Program-made: the position numbers and the translations under genes
The notes under the pieces: model-generated
Told to the model about the DNA's origin: nothing
What the model saw: only the letters and a program-made list of their open reading frames with translations
Databases searched by the model: none
In this document: positions 9,070 to 16,220 of the stretch, one piece after another
Position numbering within the stretch: position 1 is the stretch's first letter
How the letters are laid out: each line of letters opens with the position of its first letter
Assembly: GCA_023664325.1 (NCBI GenBank)
Contig: JAMPFS010000008.1
Location: forward strand, 1-64,000
Reading direction: 5' to 3'
Source of the DNA: Clostridium sp.
GTDB taxonomy: Bacteria; Bacillota; Clostridia; Lachnospirales; Lachnospiraceae
DNA: 64,000 nt

Positions 9070-9555
9070 TTATCCTACTTTATACCATGCACCACCATAA
9101 TAGCAATACCACACACCCGTGGATTTCTTCACTCGCATAGAATATTTTTCATATGATTTTTTACCTGTATAATATATATACCCATCAGCCTCTTTCGCAT
9201 AAACCAAACTCCGGCTGAATGCTCTCCAAGTATTTGAACCACAGATACCATCTGCAGATAAACCATTCGAAGACTGAAACATCTTCAACACTTTCGTTGT
9301 TGTAGATCCAAATACGCCATCTGCCCCTCCTGCATTCAAAAGCAATTTGCGAGTATCGCCGTCATAATAGTTTAACAGCATCACCTGAATTGCCCTTGCA
9401 TAAGCTGTTGAATACGAGCTTTGACTTTGCGTTGGGAAATTAATCATTTCCTTCGCCTCGGCTGTTTCATCACAAACCATACTGATTGCAAATACCAATG
9501 CCAGCGCACATAACATTTTAACTACATTTTTCATAAAATCATCTTTTTCTCTCAT
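9070..9555 (-). CDS. Secreted peptidoglycan-binding protein
   Basis: A 161-residue protein with a signal peptide (about 8-34) and a PG_binding_1 domain (about 50-115, with GGADGVFGSTT and ADGICGSNTWRAF, the two D-G-x-x-G turns of this fold). A short aromatic C-terminal segment follows. No catalytic domain is present, so it may bind cell wall without cutting it. ATG 9555 is supported by GGAGG in front of it. It has its own consensus-like promoter divergent from the PadR gene. Confidence 0.7.
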   Translation of the reverse strand: MREKDDFMKNVVKMLCALALVFAISMVCDETAEAKEMINFPTQSQSSYSTAYARAIQVMLLNYYDGDTRKLLLNAGGADGVFGSTTTKVLKMFQSSNGLSADGICGSNTWRAFSRSLVYAKEADGYIYYTGKKSYEKYSMRVKKSTGVWYCYYGGAWYKVG

Positions 9556-9624
9556 ACCTAACCTCCATTATCCTATTCCTCTTCAACATAGTGATTTTGT
9601 CAACATTAAAATTTACTAATTTTG

Positions 9625-9654
9625 ATTATATTACTTATCAACAATATTTGTCAA
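9625..9654 (-). promoter_or_regulatory. Consensus promoter of the peptidoglycan-binding gene
   Basis: On the minus strand TTGACA (9649-9654) and TATAAT (9625-9630) match consensus with 18 bp between them. TTTGTCAAC occurs here (about 9648-9656) and again about 51 bp away near 9597-9605, in the divergent region shared with the PadR gene. These copies are candidates for regulator binding. Confidence 0.7.
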
Positions 9655-9677
9655 CTATCATTTAGTTATCCTAAATA

Positions 9678-9706
9678 TTGATTTTTCAAGTACTTATTGG
9701 TAAAAT
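9678..9706 (+). promoter_or_regulatory. Promoter of the PadR operon
   Basis: TTGATT (9678-9683) and TAAAAT (9701-9706) are 17 bp apart and lead into the PadR gene starting at 9729. PadR regulators commonly repress their own promoter, so this intergenic region is the likely operator area. Confidence 0.6.
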
Positions 9707-9728
9707 ATTATGGAAAGAGGTATCTCAC

Positions 9729-10091
9729 ATGGACAAAAAGAGCAATTTCCGCAGGGGTTCAGTCGAATTATTAGTACTTCATTTGTTAAATCAACGGGAT
9801 TATTATGGTTACGAGCTTACACAAACAATGAAAACACAGACAGAGGGAATAATAAATATTCCTGTTGGTTCCCTTTACCCTGCACTCTACAAATTAATTG
9901 ACAACGGATATATTTCGGATTATAAGAAACAGGTCGGAAAACGTCTGACCCGCGTTTACTATCATTTAGAGCCTTCTGGTAAGGAACGTTTAATGATTTT
10001 ACTAAAAGATTATTATACTACTAACCGCGCAATCCAAAACATATTAAATTACACTGGAGAGGAAGAATCTTATGAAAAAGAACAGCAATAG
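9729..10091 (+). CDS. PadR family transcriptional regulator
   Basis: A 120-residue winged-helix protein with the PadR hallmarks: RRGSVELLVLHLL at the N-terminus, YGYELTQTM, the VGSLYPALYKLIDNGYI recognition region, and RVYYHLEPSGKERL in the wing. The ATG at 9729 is chosen because an AAAGAGG site precedes it; the longer frame from 9678 runs through the promoter. PadR proteins are effector-responsive repressors, often of exporter or envelope-stress genes. The next gene overlaps its end by 20 nt. Confidence 0.9.
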   Translation: MDKKSNFRRGSVELLVLHLLNQRDYYGYELTQTMKTQTEGIINIPVGSLYPALYKLIDNGYISDYKKQVGKRLTRVYYHLEPSGKERLMILLKDYYTTNRAIQNILNYTGEEESYEKEQQ

Positions 10092-10479
10092 AATTATTCG
10101 CAAATATCTGCGAGAAATTCGTCATTTCCTTCCGATATTCCATCAATCGGAAAAACGCTATGTAACCGACCTTAGGCATGCAATTGAAGATTACGCTGCA
10201 ACTGTTGAACATTTATCTTTTGACACGCTGATTACTGAGTTTGGAGAACCCAAAGACTTGGCATCCAATTATGTATTAGGGCAGGAAGCTTCTATACTTC
10301 GAAATGCCATAAAATTTTCTAATTATATAAAGGTTGGTATTTTGTCTGTAGTCCTAACTCTTTTTATAATTGCCGGTTTCCAGAATTATTTTGCATACCG
10401 ACATTATCAAGAAGCAAAAGATTCTTATATCCATCGGGAAGTAACGGTTATTAAAGAACTAAACGAAACGGAGGAATAA
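10072..10479 (+). CDS. DUF6120-like membrane protein, PadR partner
   Basis: A 135-residue protein with a helical N-terminal region (IRKYLREIRHFLP...EKRYVTDLRHAIEDYA) like the HAAS/DUF1700 proteins that follow PadR genes, then one membrane helix (about 92-112). Overlap with the PadR gene indicates co-translation. Proteins of this type are thought to link membrane state to the regulator; the activity here is unproven. Confidence 0.65.
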   Translation: MKKNSNRIIRKYLREIRHFLPIFHQSEKRYVTDLRHAIEDYAATVEHLSFDTLITEFGEPKDLASNYVLGQEASILRNAIKFSNYIKVGILSVVLTLFIIAGFQNYFAYRHYQEAKDSYIHREVTVIKELNETEE

Positions 10480-10482
10480 CCT

Positions 10483-10950
10483 ATGAAAACACTAAAATCA
10501 TTAACAACCTGTTTAATTCTGTTTGCTTTACTACTGTGTCCTTACAAACAGGTCAAAGCCCAATACAACACCTTTGACCAAGATACGGAAATACATTATA
10601 TTACAGTAATCAAAGAGAACACTGCTCCTACAATTTCAACCTATGCAACAAAAAAGACAAAAACAGCTTCTAAAACTACTTACATTCAAAACTCTAAAGG
10701 TGAGACCTTATGGTATGTAACTGTAACTGCAACCTTTTCTTACAATGGAACAAGTGCTACCTGTACCGCTTCGTCTGTCACTGCACTGTCTTGTAAGTCC
10801 AGTTGGAAAGTATCCAATAAGAAAAGTAGTTACAGTGGCAATTCAGCAACCGCTTCTGCAACCGGAAAAGAATACTATAACTCAAAGGTTATGCAAACCA
10901 TAAATAAATCGGTTACTTTAACGTGTTCAAAAGATGGAACTTTATCATAA
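10483..10950 (+). CDS. Secreted DUF6147-like protein
   Basis: A 155-residue protein with a clear signal peptide (about 1-26, ending VKA) and a Thr/Ser/Lys-rich, beta-strand-like mature part. The style matches small secreted DUF6147-type proteins found beside PadR/DUF6120 genes in Lachnospiraceae. No enzymatic motif is visible. It starts 4 nt after the previous stop and is the last gene of the operon. Confidence 0.55.
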   Translation: MKTLKSLTTCLILFALLLCPYKQVKAQYNTFDQDTEIHYITVIKENTAPTISTYATKKTKTASKTTYIQNSKGETLWYVTVTATFSYNGTSATCTASSVTALSCKSSWKVSNKKSSYSGNSATASATGKEYYNSKVMQTINKSVTLTCSKDGTLS

Positions 10951-10977
10951 TTAGAATTTTTAATTATACTTTATAAA

Positions 10978-11011
10978 TAGAGCATATAGATTTCCGTTTC
11001 TATATGCTCTA
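10978..11011. terminator. Bidirectional hairpin between convergent genes
   Basis: TAGAGCATATAGA (10978-10990) pairs perfectly over 13 bp with TCTATATGCTCTA (10999-11011). It separates the rightward PadR operon from the leftward pseudogene. T-runs on both sides are weak, so its efficiency is uncertain. Confidence 0.55.
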
Positions 11012-11040
11012 ACACTGTTACTATATTTGTTTTTGATTGA

Positions 11041-11416
11041 TTACGCCAACTGCATAACCTTTTCTTCTATTTCTTGTATATCACTTTCTAATAATTCGGG
11101 AAAATACTCACTAATTTCATCAATACCTATTTTCCCCTTTTTTAACATGAGGGCTGCTTTTTCTATTAGTGTTTCTCTTTTAATATCTTTCGCATAAGTT
11201 CTCATTATCTGCTCATCATCAAATAAACTCATCATAATCGTTACTACCTCCACTTCTCTGCTCATCAGATATTCTTTTAGGATATTCCTGTCCTTGCAAA
11301 TACGGATTGTTTCTTTCACTGCCTGTTCTGTCATTCCATACAATTTTCTCTGTTCATCAAAAACTTTGCAGAAAATATTATAGAATCTTGCTACAAGTTG
11401 AGCGACTATTAAATGC
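11041..11416 (-). pseudogene. 5'-truncated Rpn/PD-(D/E)XK transposase-family gene
   Basis: The frame encodes the C-terminal part typical of Rpn-family recombination-promoting nuclease/putative transposase proteins: CKVFDEQRKLYGM, ETIRICKDRNILKEYL and SREVEVVTIMMSLFDDEQ. Similarity-style sequence continues upstream of the first possible start (11343) to about 11416, where an in-frame stop appears and the family pattern breaks. The N-terminal nuclease core is missing. The break lies next to the integrase gene, so the prophage may have inserted into this gene, or it is simply a decayed remnant. Confidence 0.6.
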
Positions 11417-11512
11417 CCTTAAAATCGGACTTTTCAAAGTAGTTAAATGTGATAAAAAGCAGGAAAATGTAGGTAATTCCTATTTTATTCCTGCATTATT
11501 CATACACCACAC

Positions 11513-11528
11513 TCCTACACCATATATT
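11513..11528. repeat. Candidate integrase arm-type site near left prophage end
   Basis: TCCTACACCATATATT at 11513-11528 is repeated, inverted and with one inserted base, at about 12844-12859 beyond the integrase gene, and TCCTACAC recurs at 12869-12876. Clusters of such short repeats flanking an integrase gene are what arm-type binding sites look like. The crossover core (attL) should be between about 11400 and 11555, but cannot be fixed without attR. Confidence 0.4.
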
Positions 11529-11555
11529 CACTATAAATCACACGAAGTAAACCCC

Positions 11556-12791
11556 TTATTTTAATTTTTCAATTTCTGTTTTAAGCCAATCAAATTCCCT
11601 TTGAGTATATACCTTTTCTGTGATGTCTGAAATCTTATGACCGACCATATATTTAATGGCATATTCATCTACGCCATATCTTTTTGCCATGGTTACAAAG
11701 TGTTTTCTTCCATCATGTGGACGATGCTCGGAATTTAATCCAAGTTCACTACAAATTAACCCAAAGGCTTTGTTATAACGATTATATGTCAGTTTTATAT
11801 TCTTCTTATTACGGGCATTCGGATCGACCCAGTTCAGAAGGTATTCGCTACCGAGTTTTTCAGCTTCTTTATATTTTCTTTCAATCAGTTCTCTGATTTT
11901 GCTGTGAATCGGAACGATTCTCTCTGTACCAGCATCAGTTTTCATACCGCCTTTGAACGTTCCGGATTCAAGATCCACATTTTCTAATTTGATCAATCCA
12001 AGTTCCTGCGGACGCCATCCGGAATAGCATTGTATCAAAATTATATCCACGCCTCTCTTATCATATGTGTGTTTCCATAAGAGATCCATTTCTTCATCAG
12101 AAAAAGCGATATGTTCTTTTTTGACATTGTGGCATTCTTTGACAACTTCATCTGTAAGTTTAAATGTCCTGGAGTAGTTTCTATCAACAATCTCATATTC
12201 TAAAGCATAATCTAAAATTAAATTGAACAGGGATTTAATCTTGTTCTTCATGGTGGGGGTCGGCGTTTGCTCAACTCCTTTAACTACCGCAATCCCTTCT
12301 TCCATACATCCTTTTATATGCCTAGCCCTGACATCCATTACCCTCATGCTATAAACCGATGAACAATATTCCCAGGCATTTTCAACAGCCTTGGTATCCT
12401 TAACGGTCTTTTCGTATTCTGGAAACCATTTATCATAGAGTTCCTGCATGGTTATGGCAGGCTGTAAATCATATGGATTTTTGTTATACTCCACGAGTGC
12501 TGCATACGCATCATTGTAAGTAGCAAAATAGGATTCGGGTTTTAATGGTTTACATATTGGACGTCCTTCCGGCGTCTTGCCTACAGTTATCATAGCCCTA
12601 AAGGGATTTCGCAGATTTCTGTTTTTAATTTCACTTATTTGACCGAAGCCGTTGGGCAACCTTCTTCGTTTATTATTTTTATTGCGAGGTTTACGGACGG
12701 CTTTGTCTGGCTGTAGTGGGTATCCGCAATGTGGGCAGCTTAAGGCTTTGTCGCTTACAGGTAGGTCACATTCTGGACAATTAGTCAGCAT
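11556..12791 (-). CDS. int: Tyrosine integrase with N-terminal zinc ribbon
   Basis: A 411-residue site-specific recombinase. An N-terminal CPEC...CPHCGYP zinc ribbon (about 5-25) precedes an AP2-like arm-binding region, a SAM-like core-binding domain (about 115-215) and the catalytic domain. The catalytic set is visible: Arg in YSGWRPQELG, His-x-x-Arg in HDGRKHF, His in VGHK and the nucleophile in EKVYTQ. It lies at the left end of the phage and reads outward. A near-consensus promoter overlapping a dyad controls it. The fused zinc ribbon is uncommon but seen in Firmicute phage integrases. Confidence 0.92.
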   Translation of the reverse strand: MLTNCPECDLPVSDKALSCPHCGYPLQPDKAVRKPRNKNNKRRRLPNGFGQISEIKNRNLRNPFRAMITVGKTPEGRPICKPLKPESYFATYNDAYAALVEYNKNPYDLQPAITMQELYDKWFPEYEKTVKDTKAVENAWEYCSSVYSMRVMDVRARHIKGCMEEGIAVVKGVEQTPTPTMKNKIKSLFNLILDYALEYEIVDRNYSRTFKLTDEVVKECHNVKKEHIAFSDEEMDLLWKHTYDKRGVDIILIQCYSGWRPQELGLIKLENVDLESGTFKGGMKTDAGTERIVPIHSKIRELIERKYKEAEKLGSEYLLNWVDPNARNKKNIKLTYNRYNKAFGLICSELGLNSEHRPHDGRKHFVTMAKRYGVDEYAIKYMVGHKISDITEKVYTQREFDWLKTEIEKLK

Positions 12792-12838
12792 ATTTCAGTT
12801 CTCCTTTCTTTTACATCAAAGTTGAAAAGTTATTAGTA

Positions 12839-12867
12839 ATCATATATTATGGTGTAGGAATTGTCAA
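12839..12867 (-). promoter_or_regulatory. Integrase promoter
   Basis: On the minus strand TTGACA (12862-12867) and TATGAT (12839-12844) are 17 bp apart, close to consensus. The start should fall near 12832, leaving a leader of about 40 nt that includes AAAGGAG before the integrase ATG at 12791. Confidence 0.75.
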
Positions 12868-12876
12868 CTCCTACAC
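12852..12876. promoter_or_regulatory. Perfect dyad over the integrase -35 box
   Basis: GTGTAGGA (12852-12859) and TCCTACAC (12869-12876) form a perfect 8-bp dyad with a 9-bp spacer that contains the integrase -35 hexamer. A protein bound here would block the promoter. Because the half-site also occurs on the far side of the gene, the binder may be the integrase or excisionase itself. Confidence 0.5.
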
Positions 12877-12925
12877 TTAAAAAATAATGCAAAAATTTAT
12901 CCTAGATTAGAAAAGAGGATGTAAT

Positions 12926-13240
12926 ATGGTTAGTAATAACGAGTCAACTTGTCCTAATTGCGGTGGAAAATTGAAATATTATGACAAAGTCAATAGGATT
13001 GTTCGCTCAAAACGAAGAAGCACGAAATGGATTACGATAAGAAGGATGAGGTGTCAGGTATGCGGCGGATTACATAGGGAATTGCCAGATGATATTTTTC
13101 CATATAAGCAATATGAAGCCGAAATTATAAGAGGAGTATTAGAAGGATTCATCACCCCAGAAACTATAGGCTTTGAAGATTATCCATGTGAGATGACCAT
13201 GATTCGATGGGATGCGCAAAAATCACAACTGCTATTATGA
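12926..13240 (+). CDS. DUF6431-like zinc-ribbon protein
   Basis: A 104-residue protein with paired zinc knuckles (CPNCGG at about 9-14 and CQVCGGLHRELPDD at about 44-57), the pattern of DUF6431 proteins often encoded next to integrases and transposases. The C-terminal part (FPYKQYEAEIIRGVLEG) resembles the start of a helix-turn-helix. It is the first rightward gene and divergent from int, the place where a lysogeny regulator would normally sit, but a repressor role is not shown. Confidence 0.6.
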   Translation: MVSNNESTCPNCGGKLKYYDKVNRIVRSKRRSTKWITIRRMRCQVCGGLHRELPDDIFPYKQYEAEIIRGVLEGFITPETIGFEDYPCEMTMIRWDAQKSQLLL

Positions 13241-13253
13241 AGGAGGTGATTCT

Positions 13254-13325
13254 ATGAGTATTAAACAATACTTTTGGACTATAGTAGGAAGGGTTTTATA
13301 CAAAGTAGGATATTTGAAAGATTGA
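13254..13325 (+). CDS. 23-residue micropeptide
   Basis: The ORF ATG 13254 to TGA 13325 encodes 23 residues (MSIKQYFWTIVGRVLYKVGY then LKD) with an amphipathic, partly hydrophobic pattern. It is preceded by an excellent AAGGAGG site and followed directly by a terminator, which supports real translation. The function is unknown. Confidence 0.45.
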   Translation: MSIKQYFWTIVGRVLYKVGYLKD

Positions 13326-13347
13326 GCCAGCAATGGCTCTTTTCTTT
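13324..13347 (+). terminator. Intrinsic terminator
   Basis: GAGCC-AGCAAT-GGCTC followed by TTTTCTTTT ends the DUF6431/micropeptide unit. The same hairpin plus TTTTCTTTT style recurs after most early cassettes of this phage. Confidence 0.75.
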
Positions 13348-13427
13348 TGCACATAAAAACCACCGAGGTTGTTTTAACAAAGTGCAGTTCTTATCCTAGA
13401 ATAGCCGTTAAAAGGAGGTAAAAGCAG

Positions 13428-13673
13428 ATGATAGAATTTGCAGATGGCTCTGTTCCTGTTGCGGTTGCAGCCAGAATTTATGGAAAAGATGCATCGTGGA
13501 TAAGAGCCGGAATAATTGCAGGATGGTTACCCATTGGGAAAGCAACCAGAAACGGAAAACTCATAACCGATATTGAGGAGATGAATTCTAAATTTGGAAG
13601 AATCAATTTTTATATTTCTCCAAAGAAACTCTATGAAGATACCGGTTATATTTGGAAAGGAGAAAAAAAGTAA
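13428..13673 (+). CDS. Excisionase-like DNA-binding protein
   Basis: An 81-residue protein with a MerR/excisionase-like helix-turn-helix core (VAVAARIYGKDASWIRAGIIAGWLPIG) and an aromatic C-terminus. Small proteins of this kind next to an integrase direct excision or act as early regulators. ATG 13428 follows AAAAGGAGG, and the stop overlaps the next start by one base. Confidence 0.6.
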   Translation: MIEFADGSVPVAVAARIYGKDASWIRAGIIAGWLPIGKATRNGKLITDIEEMNSKFGRINFYISPKKLYEDTGYIWKGEKK

Positions 13674-14089
13674 TGTCTACGACAATACATCCAGAGGTTT
13701 CAGAAAAGAACAAGTATTGGATTGAAAAGCATCGGTACTATGAATTAAAGCATTTCTGTCTCCAATATCCTTTGTGGAAAAAGGAGTATCAATCATTCGA
13801 CGGCTACAGCAAACGGCCAGCAGGAACAGAGATTGTACAAGATAACAGCTACAGTGATCCAACAGCAAAATGTGTGGAAGACAGGGAATATTATTTGAAC
13901 CGAATGAAAATCATTGAGCAAACAGCTATTAAAACAGACAGTATACTCGGACCTTATATTTTAATAGGTGTTACAGAGGGAATTTCATATAATGGTTTGA
14001 AAATGAAGCACAATGTACCATGCTGTCGAGATACTTATTATGATTTATACAGACGATTCTTTTGGCTTCTTAGCCGGGAAAGGAGGTAA
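13673..14089 (+). CDS. Conserved phage protein, ArpU/sigma-like style
   Basis: A 138-residue basic protein. Its C-terminal part (GVTEGISYNGLKMKHNVPCCRDTYYDLYRRFFWLLSRER) has the layout of a helix-turn-helix ending like those of small phage transcription regulators, but the family is not certain. The start is ATG 13673, overlapping the previous stop (TAATG) with AAAGGAG upstream, rather than the longer frame from 13652. Confidence 0.5.
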   Translation: MSTTIHPEVSEKNKYWIEKHRYYELKHFCLQYPLWKKEYQSFDGYSKRPAGTEIVQDNSYSDPTAKCVEDREYYLNRMKIIEQTAIKTDSILGPYILIGVTEGISYNGLKMKHNVPCCRDTYYDLYRRFFWLLSRERR

Positions 14090-14091
14090 CA

Positions 14092-14286
14092 GTGATTGTA
14101 TTACACCGTGCTGTGAAAAAACTGTACCAGTTTAACTGTCCGATATGCGCATCCAAGTTAGAAGCATCTCCAGAAGAACTTGTCGATATGGGAAATAAAA
14201 TTAGTAAATTTAACTGTCCGGTTTGCCGTTCCGAAAGATATATAAACTGGTGTAATTTGAGAAAGAAAATTATTTACGAAGATTGA
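14092..14286 (+). CDS. Small zinc-finger protein
   Basis: A 64-residue protein with two CPxC knuckles (CPICASKLEASPEE and CPVCRSERYINWC) that should bind one or two zinc ions. GTG 14092 follows AAAGGAGG with correct spacing, 3 nt after the preceding stop. Probably a small nucleic-acid-binding protein; the role is unknown. Confidence 0.6.
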   Translation: MIVLHRAVKKLYQFNCPICASKLEASPEELVDMGNKISKFNCPVCRSERYINWCNLRKKIIYED

Positions 14287-14295
14287 ACCGCAGAG

Positions 14296-14322
14296 GGGAG
14301 CCTGTCCGTTAGGCTCTTCTTT
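14296..14322 (+). terminator. Intrinsic terminator
   Basis: GGGAGCCT and AGGCTCTTC flank a short loop (GTCCGTT) and are followed by TTTTTAT, closing the 13428-14286 cassette. Confidence 0.7.
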
Positions 14323-14414
14323 TTATATTTTCAGCACGCAGGTATACATAAAATGTTGTATTTTGATATGTGAAAAAATCCCGGGGTGGAATTTTCAGAA
14401 AAAGTTTTATAATG

Positions 14415-14445
14415 ACGCAGAAATAACAAGTCCTATTATGAAACC
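14415..14445 (+). promoter_or_regulatory. Phage promoter-like element, copy 1
   Basis: This stretch aligns without gaps to six other intergenic copies: CGCAGAAATAACAA, four to six variable bases, then TATTATGAAA. It precedes the 14475 gene and follows a terminator. TATTAT has the form of a -10 box. No TTGACA-like -35 is conserved among copies; instead the CGC...ACAA block is. Confidence 0.6.
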
Positions 14446-14474
14446 ATTATTCATCACAGAAAGGAGAAAATAAG

Positions 14475-14921
14475 ATGGATGAAGAAATTAAAAATTTATT
14501 GGACGAGGAAATCAAAAGTCAAATCAATACGATTTCCGGCATGGATGTTGACGATGAGAACTATTCAAAAGCAGTTGATAGTCTTGTCAAACTACACAAA
14601 CTGAGAATCGAGGAAACGAAGTCGATTACTGATTCCGAGAATCTAGCGTATAAGCGTGAAACGGACGAAGAAGAACGTAAGTATAAGCGTGAAACGGACG
14701 AAGAAACATGCAAATTAAACGAAGAGATTCGGCAGGAGCAGTTATCAGAACAGAAGAAAGACCGATATATCAGGATTGGGTTGGATGTGGCAGGATTATT
14801 AGTGCCGATAATGTTCTATTCAGCATGGATGCGGAAGGGATTCAAATTTGAGGAGACAGGAACATTTACCTCAACCACATTTAGAGGTTTGTTCGGACAT
14901 TTTAAGCCGACAAGAAGATGA
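14475..14921 (+). CDS. Phage membrane protein with charged coiled region
   Basis: A 148-residue protein with an acidic helical N-terminus, a duplicated YKRETDEE segment (DNA repeat of about 30 bp near 14648-14707), a hydrophobic stretch (LDVAGLLVPIMFYSAWM) and a basic C-terminus. It fits the conserved small membrane proteins found in Firmicute phages, where the TFTSTTFRG-type tail is common. The function is unknown. Confidence 0.55.
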   Translation: MDEEIKNLLDEEIKSQINTISGMDVDDENYSKAVDSLVKLHKLRIEETKSITDSENLAYKRETDEEERKYKRETDEETCKLNEEIRQEQLSEQKKDRYIRIGLDVAGLLVPIMFYSAWMRKGFKFEETGTFTSTTFRGLFGHFKPTRR

Positions 14922-15077
14922 CAAAGGTTTTACGGACGGCGGGATCGTGTGTCTTACACGGTCTCTTCGTTTTTCCGCAGTTTTTACATCACCTTTTATG
15001 AAAGATGTTAAAGAGCTCTTTATCTCTTGACCAGTATCAATCAACATATATAATTGTAATGGAAAGGAGAGATATTT

Positions 15078-15329
15078 ATGGGCAATGACTATTTCAATGA
15101 TGATTATGAGTGCTATGAATGTGGAGCAAAGATGGAAAAAGCAGACGAGGAGGTTTTGGTTTGTCCTGTCTGCGGACACTCAGTAGATATAGAAGATTAC
15201 TTAACTGAGGGAGAAGATTATGAACAGCTCTATGGAGGACATAGTAAGTATGATGAAAAAACTTACTGGCACGATAATGAGGAATTTCCGGGAGAAAGTC
15301 ACGAAGATGTGTACGGAAATAACGAATAA
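15078..15329 (+). CDS. Acidic zinc-ribbon protein
   Basis: An 83-residue acidic protein with a CxxC...CPVCG zinc ribbon (YECGAKMEKADEEVLVCPVC). Preceded by GGAAAGGAGAG. No further domain is seen; a small phage accessory protein. Confidence 0.6.
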   Translation: MGNDYFNDDYECYECGAKMEKADEEVLVCPVCGHSVDIEDYLTEGEDYEQLYGGHSKYDEKTYWHDNEEFPGESHEDVYGNNE

Positions 15330-15350
15330 TTGAACGGTAATGCTCAAGAA

Positions 15351-15378
15351 ATGGGGTCTAAGGAAACTTAGGCTCTTT
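15351..15378 (+). terminator. Intrinsic terminator
   Basis: GGTCTAAG and CTTAGGCTC pair around a short A-rich loop and are followed by TTTTCTTTT, the usual cassette end in this phage. Confidence 0.65.
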
Positions 15379-15394
15379 TCTTTTGGAGGGACAT

Positions 15395-15757
15395 ATGAGA
15401 TACCATTATGAAAAGCCATTATTATATGTATCTATGTATGGAAGCTTATACGTTTGTAACCATCCTGTATATAGCCGGTGTACTTTATTTAAGATTGGAG
15501 ATAAAGGATTGGCTGTAATACAGCAGAGATTCAAGCAAGACAGTAAGTCTACATATTGGGGCGAGATTGATTCATGGCTTACAGATGATTTGTACCTGCA
15601 TCCCGGATTTAAGGAATATTTTGATAGCCGTGCCAAAGAGTGTACGGACGACGGTTTATACCCTACAGTATCAATAAGGCAGATTATGTGGGCATTAAAA
15701 ATGAAACCACTTCCAAGAAAGAGGTGGGAAACATATTTTGACAGAAAAGAAATCTGA
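15395..15757 (+). CDS. Hypothetical phage protein
   Basis: A 120-residue protein rich in aromatic residues with no recognised motif. ATG 15395 is preferred over 15383 because GGAGGG lies just upstream of it. It stands between a terminator and promoter-like copy 2. Confidence 0.45.
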   Translation: MRYHYEKPLLYVSMYGSLYVCNHPVYSRCTLFKIGDKGLAVIQQRFKQDSKSTYWGEIDSWLTDDLYLHPGFKEYFDSRAKECTDDGLYPTVSIRQIMWALKMKPLPRKRWETYFDRKEI

Positions 15758-15760
15758 AAT

Positions 15761-15791
15761 GCGCAAATTATACAATTCCTTTTATGGAAAA
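15761..15791 (+). promoter_or_regulatory. Phage promoter-like element, copy 2
   Basis: CGCAAATTATACAA, four variable bases and TTTTATGGAAAA align ungapped with the other copies. It leads to the 15815 gene. Confidence 0.6.
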
Positions 15792-15814
15792 CTAAAATTG
15801 AAAGGAGTTAATGT

Positions 15815-16030
15815 ATGGACGAAATGAGGATAGTGTCTAAATTTACTACGGGTATGATTTCAAAGTTATTGAAGCTGGCGTTACGCAAAAAGCTTGGTTA
15901 TGACATAGATGTCAGGTTGAATGAGGTAACCGCTAAAGTTGATAATGGAAAAACACATATTCATTTGGACGTGGATGCTGAACTTGAAAAAGACGAGCTT
16001 ACAAAAATTCTGAAAAGTGTTGGTTTATGA
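15815..16030 (+). CDS. Hypothetical small phage protein
   Basis: A 71-residue protein with alternating helix and strand pattern (VRLNEVTAKVDNGKTHIHLDVDAELEKDEL). It follows GAAAGGAG. No family recognised. Confidence 0.5.
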   Translation: MDEMRIVSKFTTGMISKLLKLALRKKLGYDIDVRLNEVTAKVDNGKTHIHLDVDAELEKDELTKILKSVGL

Positions 16031-16041
16031 TTACCGGAAAG

Positions 16042-16068
16042 CGGGGCGATACATACGTCTCGTTTTCT
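16042..16068 (+). terminator. Intrinsic terminator
   Basis: GGGGCG and CGTCTC pair with G-U wobbles around ATACATA and are followed by GTTTTCTTTTT. Confidence 0.55.
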
Positions 16069-16073
16069 TTTTG

Positions 16074-16104
16074 CGCGAAAATTACAAGTTGTATTATGAA
16101 GAGA
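16074..16104 (+). promoter_or_regulatory. Phage promoter-like element, copy 3
   Basis: CGCGAAAATTACAA, four bases, then TATTATGAAGAG. The TATTAT box ends at 16096 and the tRNA-like gene begins at 16103, the right distance for a transcription start. This is the best positional evidence that the repeated element is a promoter. Confidence 0.7.
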
Positions 16105-16177
16105 TATGATAGCTCAATTGGCAGAGCAACGGTCAATTCCCGACCGTAGGTTATGGGTTCGAGTCCCATTCATACTC
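16103..16177 (+). tRNA. tRNA-like gene with aberrant anticodon arm
   Basis: A cloverleaf is recognisable. The D stem is GCTC/GAGC, the T stem ATGGG/CCCAT with loop TTCGAGT, and the acceptor GATATGA/TCATACT has one A-C mismatch (or GAG(A)TATGA with a bulge pairing to TCATACTC). The anticodon stem ACGGT/ACCGT encloses nine bases (CAATTCCCG) instead of seven, or is a 6-bp stem with loop AATTCCC lacking U33. If the 3' side is canonical, the anticodon would be UCC (Gly). No CCA is encoded. It may be a non-standard or decayed tRNA. Confidence 0.55.
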
Positions 16178-16220
16178 TTTTTGTTTTTCAAAAAATCAAA
16201 AATTGAAAGGAGAAAAAGAA

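Noticed and set aside
12897..13404. TTATCCTAGA(T/A)TAG repeats at about 12898 and 13389 as further copies of the phage promoter element
   Set aside because: They precede genes and have a -10-like part, but lack the CGC...ACAA block at the fixed spacing, so they were not counted with the seven copies.
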